From Primula veris (taxonomy: Eukaryota; Streptophyta; Magnoliopsida; Ericales; Primulaceae): 64,000 nt of DNA. The position numbers were made by a program, and so were the translations under genes. The notes beneath the pieces are model-generated. The model was given only the letters and a program-made list of their open reading frames with translations, was not told where the DNA came from and searched no databases. The DNA lies in assembly GCA_963682055.1 (NCBI GenBank), contig OY821742.1, positions 23,438,560 through 23,502,559 of the forward strand, written 5' to 3'. Below are positions 24,301 to 35,700 of the stretch, one piece after another; the first letter of the stretch is position 1, and the number at the start of each line of letters is the position of its first letter.

Positions 24301-27256
24301 GAAAAACAAAAAAGTCGGTAATAACCGTGTACTAAGCCATAAATCCAAGAAAGAAAATGGAGAATATTTCCAAAATATGCTAGAAAATTACCTAAAACCT
24401 AAACCTTAAACCCTAAAACCTAAACTCCAAACCCTAAACCCTACAAATACAAATAAAATGTGCGAAGACAAAAAAGTCGGTAAAAACCGTGTACTAGGTC
24501 ATAAATCAAAGAAATAAAATGAGGAATATTTCCTGCATATGCAAGAAAATTATCTAAACCATAAACCTTAAACCCTAAAACCTAAACCATCAACCAAAAC
24601 CCTACAAATACAAATAAAATATCCGAAAACAAAAAAGTCAGTAAAAATCGTGTACTAGGCCATAAATCCAAGAAATAAAATGAGGAATATTTCCTACATA
24701 TGCTAAAAAATTACTTTAACCCTAAACTTAAACCCTAAACCCTAAACCCTACAAATACAAATAAAATGTCGGAAAACAAAAAGGTCAGTAAACACCATGT
24801 ACTAGGCCATAAATCCAAGAAATAAAATGAGGAATATTTCCAAAATATGCTAGAAAATTACCTAAACCCTAAACCTTAAACCCTAAAACTAAACCCTAAA
24901 CCCTAAACCCGAAACACTAAACCCTAAACCCTAGAAATACAAATAAAATGTCGGAAAACAAAAAAGTCGGTAAAAACCGTGTACTAGGCCATAAATCCAA
25001 GAAAGAGAATGGGGAATATTTCCAAAATATGCTAGAAAATTACCTAAAACCTAAACCTTAAACCCTAAAACCTAAACTCTAAACCCTAAACCCTACAAAT
25101 ACAAATAAAATGTCGTAAGACAAAAAAGTCGGTAAAAACCGTGTACTACCCATAAATCCAAGAAATAAAATGAGGAATATTTCCTACATATGCAAGAAAA
25201 TTATCTAAACCATAAACCTTAAACCCTAAAACCTAAACCATCAACCCAAAACCCTACAAATACAAATAAAATATCCGAAAACAAAAAAGTTAGTAAAAAT
25301 CGTGTACTAGGCCATAAATCCAAGAATAAAATTAGGAATATTTCCTACATATGCTAAAAAACTACTTAAACCCTAAACCTAAACCCTAAACCCTAAAACC
25401 TAAACCCTAAACTCTACAAATACAAATAAAATATCGGAAAATAAAAAGGTCAGTAAACACCGTGTACTTGGCCATAAATCCAAGAAATAAAATGAGACAT
25501 ATTTCCTACATATGTTAGAAAATTACCTAAACCCTAAAATCTAAACCCTAAACCATAAACCCTAAACCCTACAAATACCAATAAAATGTCGGAAAACAAA
25601 AAGTGGGTAAAAACCGTGTACTAGGCCATAAATCCAAGAAAGAAAATGAGGAATATTTCCTAAATATGCTAGAAAATTACCGAAAACCTAAACCTTAAAC
25701 CCTAAAACCTAAACCCTACAAATACAAATAAAATGTCGGAAAATAGAAAAGTCGGTAAAAACCGTGTACTAGGCCATAAATTCAAGAAAGAAAATGAGGA
25801 ATATTTCCTGCATATGCTAGAAAATTACATAAACACCCTCAAACCTAAACCCTAAACCCTAAATCCTACAAATGCAAATAAAATGTCGAAAAACAAAAAA
25901 GTCGGTAAAAACTGTGTAATAGACCATAAATCAAAGAAAGAAAATGAGGAATACTTCCTACATATGCAAGAAAACTACCTAAACCCTAACCTTAAACCAT
26001 AAAACCTAAACCCTAAACCCTACAAATACAAATAAAATGTTGGAAAACAAAAAAGTCGGTAAAAACCGTGTAATAGGCCATAAATACAAGAAATAAAATG
26101 AGAAATATTTCCAACATATGCTAGAAAATTACTTAAACCCTAAACCTTAAACCCTAAAACCTAAACCATAAACCCTAAACACTAAATCATAAACCCTAAA
26201 CCCTACAAATGCAAATAAAATGTCAGAAAACAAAAAAGTCGGTAAAAACCGGGTACTAGGCCATAAATCCAAGAAATAAAATGAGGAATATTTCCTACAT
26301 ATGCTAGAAAATTACCTAAATCCTACACCGTAAATCCTTAAACCTAAACCCTAAACCCTAAACCCTAAACCCTATACCCTAAGCCCTACAAATACAAATA
26401 AACTGTCGAAAAACAAAAAAGTCGGTAATAACCGTGTACTAGGCCATAAATCCAAGAAAGAAAATGGAGAATATTTCCAAAATATGCTAGAAAATTACCT
26501 AAAACCTAAACCTTAAACCCTAAAACCTAAACTCTAAACCCTAAACCCTACAAATACAAATAAAATGTGCGAAGATAAAAAAAGTCGGTAAAAACCGTGT
26601 ACTAGGTCATAAATCAAAGAAATAAAATGAGGAATATTTCCTACATATGCAAGAAAATTATCTAAACCATAAACCTTAAACCCTAAAACCTAAACCATCA
26701 ACCAAAACCCTACAAATACAAATAAAATATCCGAAAACAAAAAAGTCGGTAAAAATCGTGTACTAGGCCATAAATCCAAGAAATAAAATGAGGAATATTT
26801 CCTACATATGCTAAAAAATTACTTTAACCCTAAACTTAAACCCTAAACCCTACAAATACAAATAAAATGTCGGAAAACAAAAAGGTCAGTAAACACCATG
26901 TACTAGGCCATAAATCTAAGAAATAAAATGAGGAATATTTCCAAAATATGCTAGAAACTTACCTAAACCCTAAACCTTAAACCCTAAAACTAAACCCTAA
27001 ATCCTAAACCCGAAACACTAAACCCTAAACCCTACAAATACAAATAAAATGTCGGAAAACAAAAAAGTCGGTAAAAACCGTGTACTAGGCCATAAATCCA
27101 AGAAAGAAAATAAGGAATATTTCCAAAATATGCTAGAAAATTACCTAAAACCTAAACCTTAAACCCTAAAACCTAAACTCTAAACCCTAAACCCTACAAA
27201 TACAAATAATATGTCGTAAGACAAAAAAGTCGGTAAAACCGTGTACTACCCATAAA
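21360..27256 (+). repeat. 13-unit HOR array between the two element copies
   Basis: The stretch starts in the M8 tail and continues with M9-M13. Full HORs run 22194-24279 (2086 bp) and 24280-26386 (2107 bp), and a partial HOR (M1 to mid-M6) ends at 27256. The first full HOR carries variants typical of the large right-hand array: GAACACAG in M10, AATTCGG in M11, GGTACGAGG in M13, then ACTAAGCC and ACTCCAAACC in the next M1. The second full HOR carries older forms (GAAAATAGAAAAG in M10, GTACTAGG in M13). No gene is visible. Confidence 0.85.
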
Positions 27257-27259
27257 CGA

Positions 27260-28492
27260 TTAGCAATTTTTAGACGTAAGTGAGTCATTTGTTATAGCTA
27301 AGTTCTCGAGTTCGTCTTGTAGAGTAATTGGCAATTTTCTAAACGATTTGTTTTTACCTCTAGCTTTTTCTAAGGAAGCTAACACATCATTTATATCAAG
27401 ATCATCATCACTAGAAATAGAAGAGTTGGAGGAGTGAAAGCTTACATCCTCGGTATCGTCGTCTCTAGCCATGAGACAAAGGTTTGCGACTTCTTCATTG
27501 TCGCTATCGGAGCTATCATCATCGCTCCCCCATGCGGCCAAGAATGCCTTCTTGTATTCCTTTTTCTTTCCGAACTTGTCCTTTTTCTTCAAAGGACATT
27601 CGTTTTGCATATGGCCGGGTTTGTGACATTTGTAGCAAATGATTTCGTCCTTTTTGTTCGATTTGTCGGAAGGCTCTCCCTTATACTCCTTTTTCCGAAA
27701 TCGTTGTCCACCCTTCTTCTTCCAACTTAGGAATTTGTTGTAGCGTTTGGCGAAGAGAGCCATTTCATCATCCTCGCTAGAGGAATCGTTGTCGCTATCG
27801 TCATTTATTGTGCTTTTGAAGGCGATGCCTTTCTTCTTTTTCGAGTCATCCTCATGGTTTCGAGTCGTCATATCTAGCTCATGGGTGCTCAAGGATCCTA
27901 TGAGGTTGTCGAGAGAAAGTGTGTTCATATCCTTGGCTTCTTGTATAGCCGTCACTTTCGATTCCCACCTCCTTGGAAGACTTCGAAGGATTTTCGTCAC
28001 CATCTCCTTGCTAGAATATACCTTTTCAAGTCTTTTAAGATCATTAGTAATCTTAGTAAAACGAGTATACATGGAAGCAATAGACTCGTCATCATCGACT
28101 TTAAATAATTCATAATCATGAATAAGCATGCTAATTTTCGAGTCCTTAACTTGACTAGTTCCTTCGTGCATAATAGCTAGCTTATCCCACATTTGCTTGG
28201 CGGTGTCACAACCGGAAATCTTATCATATTCACTAGGCGAGAGCGCACAAGTGATTGAGGTCATAGCCCTACAATTTAAGGAGAAGGCAAGGCGTTCATC
28301 CGTGTCTAGTTCTTCTACAAGTTTATCTAGACCATTTCTCCTAGGCGTTTTATAGCCTTTACTTATGCTAATCCATTGATCTATTTCATATCCACATAGA
28401 AAATTTTTCATTAGGTCTCTCCAATAGGGATAGTTAGTACCGTCAAAGAACGGGGGCCTAGTTATGGATTTAGAGTCGACGTACGAAGACAT
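27260..28492 (-). CDS. gag: Partial Gag polyprotein (UBN2 + CCHC), copy 2
   Basis: This is a duplicate of the 410-codon gag fragment at 18893-20125. Three residues differ: Asn at 212 (Lys in copy 1), Ile at 229 (Thr) and Asp at 232 (Asn), all in the linker between the UBN2 region and the zinc knuckle. The knuckle C286, C289, H294, C299 and the UBN2 region are unchanged. A further synonymous change lies in the Ser8 codon. The frame is open from the first ATG after the primer-binding site to a stop three bases inside the satellite junction. Without pol or a second LTR it is a stranded fragment. If transcribed it could yield a C-terminally shortened Gag, but nothing here shows expression. Confidence 0.85.
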   Translation of the reverse strand: MSSYVDSKSITRPPFFDGTNYPYWRDLMKNFLCGYEIDQWISISKGYKTPRRNGLDKLVEELDTDERLAFSLNCRAMTSITCALSPSEYDKISGCDTAKQMWDKLAIMHEGTSQVKDSKISMLIHDYELFKVDDDESIASMYTRFTKITNDLKRLEKVYSSKEMVTKILRSLPRRWESKVTAIQEAKDMNTLSLDNLIGSLSTHELDMTTRNHEDDSKKKKGIAFKSTINDDSDNDSSSEDDEMALFAKRYNKFLSWKKKGGQRFRKKEYKGEPSDKSNKKDEIICYKCHKPGHMQNECPLKKKDKFGKKKEYKKAFLAAWGSDDDSSDSDNEEVANLCLMARDDDTEDVSFHSSNSSISSDDDLDINDVLASLEKARGKNKSFRKLPITLQDELENLAITNDSLTSKNC

Positions 28493-28544
28493 AGCGGATC
28501 TTTAAACTATAAAATCATTAGATTTTTGTAAATAAAATAGCTAA

Positions 28545-28556
28545 GCTCTGATACCA
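28545..28556 (-). other. tRNA-iMet primer-binding site, copy 2 (canonical)
   Basis: The minus strand reads TGGTATCAGAGC, the exact complement of the conserved plant initiator tRNA-Met 3' end, 2 bp from the LTR border. It is intact here, whereas the first copy has one mismatch. Confidence 0.92.
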
Positions 28557-28776
28557 ATTGTTGGTCCATATGAGTCTAAACCTTAGAGGGGGGGTGAATA
28601 AGGTTTTGTACGTTTTTCGAGGAATAAAAACTTTGTGTTATTTACTAAGTTAATTAGTGGTTTTATCACCTAAACTCTTTCGTTAACAAGTTATCACTAA
28701 ATTAATCTAAGCACGCAATAAATATAAGCGATAAGTAAATACGAAAAGTAAAAGTTAAGGGAAGAAATAACGCAAG

Positions 28777-28784
28777 ATTTATAG
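28777..28784 (-). promoter_or_regulatory. Probable LTR TATA box, copy 2
   Basis: The minus strand reads CCTCTATAAATC, unchanged from copy 1 and in the same position relative to the LTR borders. Activity is inferred only. Confidence 0.5.
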
Positions 28785-28814
28785 AGGTTCGGCAAACCGC
28801 GCCTACGTCCTCTC

Positions 28815-28835
28815 CTCGGTATTTTCACTACCGAG
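28815..28835. promoter_or_regulatory. 7-bp inverted repeat upstream of TATA, copy 2
   Basis: CTCGGTA, a 7-base loop and TACCGAG are the same as in copy 1, with no change in arms or loop. Confidence 0.55.
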
Positions 28836-29313
28836 TGTTTCACTAAAAACTTCGATTCAAGGTTACACCTTAACGAGCTTAATCAACCGATTACGCTCCC
28901 CCTCACTATATGAGTATCCCGAATAAATGACCTAGAGCTTTTAAGCTATACTTGCTTAAAAGCCTCTACCCAATTCACTCGCTCACAAATGAGTTTATAA
29001 AATTACTCTTTTACAAATTGGATCACTCACTAACAAATAATATTTCGGAGTTTATAGAATTACTAGAATAATACTCTCGAGAATAATACAAGTGAGATTT
29101 TGTAGTATAAGCTTGAAGAATAGCTTTGTAAGAATTGCTTATAAGTTGGTATACTTGGGTATCCTCTCCAATGGACTTTGGGGCCTTTTTGTAGAGTGAA
29201 AAGCTTCAGCATTTAATTTCAGACCGTTGCTGGTTGTTGAGTTCATTCAATGCTGTTTTCGCAGTTGTTCGCCCAATTTTCAGGAAGAGCTTAAAAGCTG
29301 GAATTTGAAAATC

Positions 29314-29497
29314 TACAGAAACGATCGGTCGTTTCTGTAAAACGATCGGTCGTTTTTGATCTGATTTCTCTGGAAGAATTTATACTGAAAACGATCGGTC
29401 GTTTCCTCTTGGCGATCGGTCGTTTTTACGTTGTGCTCACTGGAAGAAATTTGCACTGAATATGATCGATCGTTTTTGCTTATAGATCAATCGTTTT
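29314..29497 (-). repeat. Three ~70-bp tandem units with paired CGATCG dyads, copy 2
   Basis: This has the same six-dyad arrangement as 20947-21130. The fourth dyad reads CGATCGGTCG here, closer to the consensus than CGATCGGCCG in copy 1. That suggests the change in copy 1 is the derived one. Confidence 0.8.
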
Positions 29498-29726
29498 TAA
29501 TTCTGGGCATGTTTCGGTTTTCTCGACCAACTTCGAAAGCTTGTAACTTGTTCGATTTAATTCCGATTGACGTTCCGCTTGATCCGTTGACTTCGTATTT
29601 GCGTATTCTATCATTTTGACCCTTTGACACGCTAGATAAATGATTAGTACGCAAAACGAGCTTTTATCATGTTTTACAAATATTGTTATCATCAAAATAA
29701 TCGATTTGAAGAATCAACGTTCAACA

Positions 29727-32700
29727 ACCCTAAACCTTAAACCCTAAAATCTAAACCCTAAACCCTACAAATACCAATAAAATGTCGGAAAACAAAAAAG
29801 TGGGTAAAAACCGTGTACTAGGCCATAAATCCAAGAAAGAAAATGAGGAATATTTCCTAAATATACTAGAAAATTACCGAAAACCTAAACCTTAAACCCT
29901 AAAACCTAAACCCTACAAATACAAATAAAATGTCGGAAAACAGAAAAGTCGGTAAAAACCGTGTAATAGGCCATAAATTCAAGAAAGAAACTGAGGAATA
30001 TTTCCTGCATATGCTAGAAAATTACATAAACACCCTCAAACCTAAATCCTACAAATGCAAATAAAATGTCGAAAAACAAAAAAGTCGGTAAAAACTGTGT
30101 AATAGACCATAAATCCAAGAAAGAAAATGAGGAATACTTCCTACATATGCAAGAAAACTACCTAAACCCTAACCTTAAACCATAAAACCTAAACCCTAAA
30201 CCCTACAAATACAAATAAAATGTCGGAAAACAAAAAAGTCGGTAAAAACCGTGTAATAGGCCATAAATCCAAGAAATAAAATGAGAAATATTTCCAACAT
30301 ATGCTAGAAAATTACTGAAACCCTAAACCTTAAACCCTAAAACCTAAACCATAAACCCTAACACACTAAATCCTAAACCCTAAACCCTACAAATGCAAAT
30401 AAAATGTCAAAAAAAAAAGGTCGGTAAAAACCGGGTACTAGGCCATAAATGCAAGAAATAAAATGAGGAATATTTCCTACATATGCTAGAAAATTACCTA
30501 AATCCTACACCGTAAATCCTTAAACCTAAACCCTAAACCCTAAACCCTATACCCTAAACCCTATAAATACAAATAAACTGTCGAAAAACAAAAAAGTCGG
30601 TAATAACCGTGTACTAGGCCATAAATCCAAGAAAGAAAATGGAGAATATTTCCAAAATATGCTAGAAAATTAACTAAAACCTAAACCTTAAACCCTAAAA
30701 CCTAAACTGTAAACCCTACAAATACAAATAAAATGTGCGAAGACAAAAAAGTCGGTAAAAACCGTGTACTAGGTCATAAATCAAAGAAATAAAATGAGGA
30801 ATATTTCCTACATATGCAAGAAAATTATCTAAACCATAAACCTTAAACCCTAAAACCTAAACCATCAACCAAAACCCTACAAATACAAATAAAATATCCG
30901 AAAACAAAAAAGTCGGTAAAAATCGTGTACTAGGCCATAAATCCAAGAAATAAAATGAGGAATATTTCCTACATATGCTAAAAAATTACTTTAACCCTAA
31001 ACTTAAACCCTAAACCCTAAACCCTACAAATACAAATAAAATGTCGGAAAACAAAAAGGTCAGTAAACACCATGTACTAGGCCATAAATCTAAGAAATAA
31101 AATGAGGAATATTTCCAAAATATGCTAGAAAATTACCTAAACCCTAAACCTTAAAACCTAAAACTAAACCCTAAACCCTAAACCCTAAACCCTAAACACT
31201 AAACCCTAAACCCTAGAAATACAAATAAAATGTCGGAAAACAAAAAAGTCGGTAAAAACCGTGTACTAGGCCATAAATCCAAGAAAGAAAATGGGGAATA
31301 TTTCCAAAATATGCTAGAAAATTACCTAAAACCTAAACCTTAAACCCTAAAACCTAAACTCTAAACCCTAAACCCTACAAATACAAATAAAATGTCGTAA
31401 GACAAAAAAGTCGGTAAAAACCGTGTACTACCCATAAATCCAAGAAATAAAATGAGGAATATTTCCTACATATGCAAGAAAATTATCTAAACCATAAACC
31501 TTAAACCCTAAAACCTAAACCATCAACCCAAAACCCTACAAATACAAATAAAATATCCGAAAACAAAAAAGTCGGTAAAAATCGTGTACTAGGCCATAAA
31601 TCCAAGAATAAAATTAGGAATATTTCCTGCATATGCTAAAAAACTACTTAAACCCTAAACCTAAACCCTAAACCCTAAAACCTAAACCCTAAACTCTACA
31701 AATACAAATAAAATGTCGGAAAATAAAAAGGTCAGTAAACACCGTTTACTTGGCCATAAATCCAAGAAATAAAATGAGACATATTTCCTACATATGTTAG
31801 AAAATTACCTAAACCCTAAAATCTAAACCCTAAACCATAAACCCTAAACCCTACAAATACCAATAAAATGTCGGAAAACAAAAAGTGGGTAAAAACCGTG
31901 TACTAGGCCATAAATCCAAGAAAGAAAATGAGGAATATTTCCTAAATATGCAAGAAAATTACCGAAAACCTAAACCTTAAACCCTAAAACCTAAACCCTA
32001 CAAATACAAATAAAATGTCGGAACACAGAAAAGTCGGTAAAAACCGTGTAATAGGCCATAAATTCAAGAAAGAAAATGAGGAATATTTCCTGCATATGCT
32101 AGAAAATTACATAAACACCCTCAAACCTAAATCCTACAAATGCAAATAAAATGTCGAAAAACAAAAAATTCGGTAAAAACTGTGTAATAGACCATAAATC
32201 CAAGAAAGAAAATGAGGAATACTTCCTACATATGCAAGAAAACTACCTAAACCCTAACCTTAAACCATAAAACCTAAACCCTAAACCCTACAAATACAAA
32301 TAAAATGTCGTAAAACAAAAAAGTCGGTAAAAACCGTGTAATAGGCCATAAATCCAAGAAATAAAATGAGAAATATTTCCAACATATGCTAGAAAATTAC
32401 TGAAACCCTAAACCTTAAACCCTAAAACCTAAACCATAAACCCTAAACACTAAATCCTAAACCCTAAACCCTACAAATGCAAATAAAATGTCAGAAAAAA
32501 AAAAAGTCGGTAAAAACCGGGTACGAGGCCATAAATGCAAGAAATAAAATGAGGAATATTTCCTACATATGCTAGAAAATTACCTAAATCCTACACCGTA
32601 AATCCTTAAACCTAAACCCTAAACCCTAAACCCTATACCCTAAACCCTACAAATACAAATAAACTGTCGAAAAACAAAAAAGTCGGTAATAACCGTGTAC

Positions 32701-35700
32701 TAAGCCATAAATCCAAGAAAGAAAATGGAGAATATTTCCAAAATATGCTAGAAAATTACCTAAAACCTAAACCTTAAACCCTAAAACCTAAACTCCAAAC
32801 CCTAAACCCTACAAATACAAATAAAATGTGCGAAGACAAAAAAGTCGGTAAAAACCGTGTACTAGGTCATAAATCAAAGAAATAAAATGAGGAATATTTC
32901 CTACATATGCAAGAAAATAATCTAAACCATAAACCTTAAACCCTAAAACCTAAACCATCAACCAAAACCCTACAAATACAAATAAAATATCCGAAAACAA
33001 AAAAGTCGGTAAAAATCGTGTACTAGGCCATAAATCCAAGAAATAAAATGAGGAATATTTCCTACATATGCTAGAAAATTACTTTAACCCTAAACTTAAA
33101 CCCTAAACCCTAAACCCTAAACCCTACAAATACAAATAAAATGTCGGAAAATAAAAAGGTCAGTAAACACCATGTACTAGGCCATAAATCTAAGAAATAA
33201 AATGAGGAATATTTCCAAAATATGCTAGAAAATTACCTAAACCCTAAACCTTAAACCCTAAAACGAAACCCTAAACCCTAAACCCGAAACACTAAACCCT
33301 AAACCCTAGAAATACAAATAAAATGTCGGAAAACAAAAAAGTCGGTAAAAACCGTGTACTAGGCCATAAATCCAAGAAAGAAAATGGGGAATATTTCCAA
33401 AATATGCTAGAAAATTACCTAAAACCTAAACCTTAAACCCTAAAACCTAAACTCTAAACCCTAAACCCTACAAATACAAATAAAATGTCGTAAGACAAAA
33501 AAGTCGGTAAAAACCGTGTACTACCCATAAATCCAAGAAATAAAATGAGGAATATTTCCTACATAGGCAAGAAAATTATCTAAACCATAAACCTTAAACC
33601 CTAAAACCTAAACCATCAACCCAAAACCCTACAAATACAAATAAAATATCCGAAAACAAAAAAGTTAGTAAAAATCGTGTACTAGGCCATAAATCCAAGA
33701 ATAAAATTAGGAATATTTCCTGCATATGCTAAAAAACTACTTAAACCCTAAACCTAAACCCTAAACCCTAAAACCTAAACCCTAAACTCTACAAATACAA
33801 ATAAAATGTCGGAAAATAAAAAGGTCAGTAAACACCGTGTACTTGGCCATAAATCCAAGAAATAAAATGAGACATATTTCCTACATATGTTAGAAAATTA
33901 CCTAAACCCTAAAATCTAAACCCTAAACCATAAACCCTAAACCCTACAAATACCAATAAAATGTCGGAAAACAAAAAGTGGGTAAAAACCGTGTACTAGG
34001 CCATAAATCCAAGAAAGAAAATGAGGAATATTTCCTAAATATGCAAGAAAATTACCGAAAACCTAAACCTTAAACCCTAAAACCTAAACCCTACAAATAC
34101 AAATAAAATGTCGGAACACAGAAAAGTCGGTAAAAACCGTGTAATAGGCCATAAATTCAAGAAAGAAAATGAGGAATATTTCCTGCATATGCTAGAAAAT
34201 TACATAAACACCCTCAAACCTAAATCCTACAAATGCAAATAAAATGTCGAAAAACAAAAAATTCGGTAAAAACTGTGTAATAGACCATAAATCCAAGAAA
34301 GAAAATGAGGAATACTTCCTACATATGCAAGAAAACTACCTAAACCCTAACCTTAAACCATAAAACCTAAACCCTAAACCCTACAAATACAAATAAAATG
34401 TCGGAAAACAAAAAAGTCGGTAAAAACCGTGTAATAGGCCATAAATCCAAGAAATAAAATGAGAAATATTTCCAACATATGCTAGAAAATTACTGAAACC
34501 CTAAACCTTAAACCCTAAAACCTAAACCATAAACCCTAAACACTAAATCCTAAACCCTAAACCCTACAAATGCAAATAAAATGTCAGAAAAAAAAAAGTC
34601 GGTAAAAACCGGGTACGAGGCCATAAATGCAAGAAATAAAATGAGGAATATTTCCTACATATGCTAGAAAATTACCTAAATCCTACACCGTAAATCCTTA
34701 AACCTAAACCCTAAACCCTAAACCCTATACCCTAAACCCTACAAATACAAATAAACTGTCGAAAAACAAAAAAGTCGGTAATAACCGTGTACTAAGCCAT
34801 AAATCCAAGAAAGAAAATGGAGAATATTTCCAAAATATGCTAGAAAATTACCTAAAACCTAAACCTTAAACCCTAAAACCTAAACTCCAAACCCTAAACC
34901 CTACAAATACAAATAAAATGTGCGAAGACAAAAAAGTCGGTAAAAACCGTGTACTAGGTCATAAATCAAAGAAATAAAATGAGGAATATTTCCTACATAT
35001 GCAAGAAAATAATCTAAACCATAAACCTTAAACCCTAAAACCTAAACCATCAACCAAAACCCTACAAATACAAATAAAATATCCGAAAACAAAAAAGTCG
35101 GTAAAAATCGTGTACTAGGCCATAAATCCAAGAAATAAAATGAGGAATATTTCCTACATATGCTAGAAAATTACTTTAACCCTAAACTTAAACCCTAAAC
35201 CCTAAACCCTAAACCCTACAAATACAAATAAAATGTCGGAAAACAAAAAGGTCAGTAAACACCATGTACTAGGCCATAAATCTAAGAAATAAAATGAGGA
35301 ATATTTCCAAAATATGCTAGAAAATTACCTAAACCCCAAACCTTAAACCCTAAAACGAAACCCTAAACCCTAAACCCGAAACACTAAACCCTAAACCCTA
35401 GAAATACAAATAAAATGTCGGAAAACAAAAAAGTCGGTAAAAACCGTGTACTAGGCCATAAATCCAAGAAAGAAAATGGGGAATATTTCCAAAATATGCT
35501 AGAAAATTACCTAAAACCTAAACCTTAAACCCTAAAACCTAAACTCTAAACCCTAAACCCTACAAATACAAATAAAATGTCGTAAGACAAAAAAGTCGGT
35601 AAAAACCGTGTACTACCCATAAATCCAAGAAATAAAATGAGGAATATTTCCTACATATGCAAGAAAATTATCTAAACCATAAACCTTAAACCCTAAAACC

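Larger units (their letters stand above)
27257..29726 (-). mobile_element. Truncated Ty1/copia LTR retrotransposon, copy 2
   Basis: This copy is identical in layout to the element at 18890-21359, shifted by exactly 8367 bp, with the same truncation point and the same satellite junctions on both sides. About a dozen single-base differences were seen over about 2470 bp and no indel. Two independent insertions would not share the truncation breakpoint, so it is a passenger duplicate of copy 1 or the reverse. It has the same missing parts: pol and the 3' LTR. Confidence 0.9.
28559..29726 (-). repeat. 5' long terminal repeat, copy 2 (1168 bp)
   Basis: TGTTG...CAACA termini and the same length as copy 1. 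It differs at about seven positions from the LTR at 20192-21359 (for example CCATATG for CCGTATG near the inner end, and CGATCGGTCG for CGATCGGCCG in the fourth dyad). A C7 run on the minus strand (28588-28594) lies near the inner end, as in copy 1. Confidence 0.88.

Noticed and set aside
18890..29726. One element with two LTRs, internal region between 21360 and 27256
   Set aside because: The two LTRs are in the same orientation, but what lies between them is satellite HOR and a second gag. Each copy has its own primer-binding site and identical satellite junctions, so these are two duplicated fragments.
18890..29726. Two independent insertions of the same family
   Set aside because: Both copies share the same truncation base, the same missing satellite segment and the same rare flanking variants. 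One insertion followed by duplication is far simpler.
18020..34700. Assembly artefact as the sole cause of the 8367-bp duplication
   Set aside because: The copies differ at about a dozen element positions and at many satellite positions beyond about 24.5 kb, which a simple duplicated contig would not show. Read-level confirmation is still lacking.
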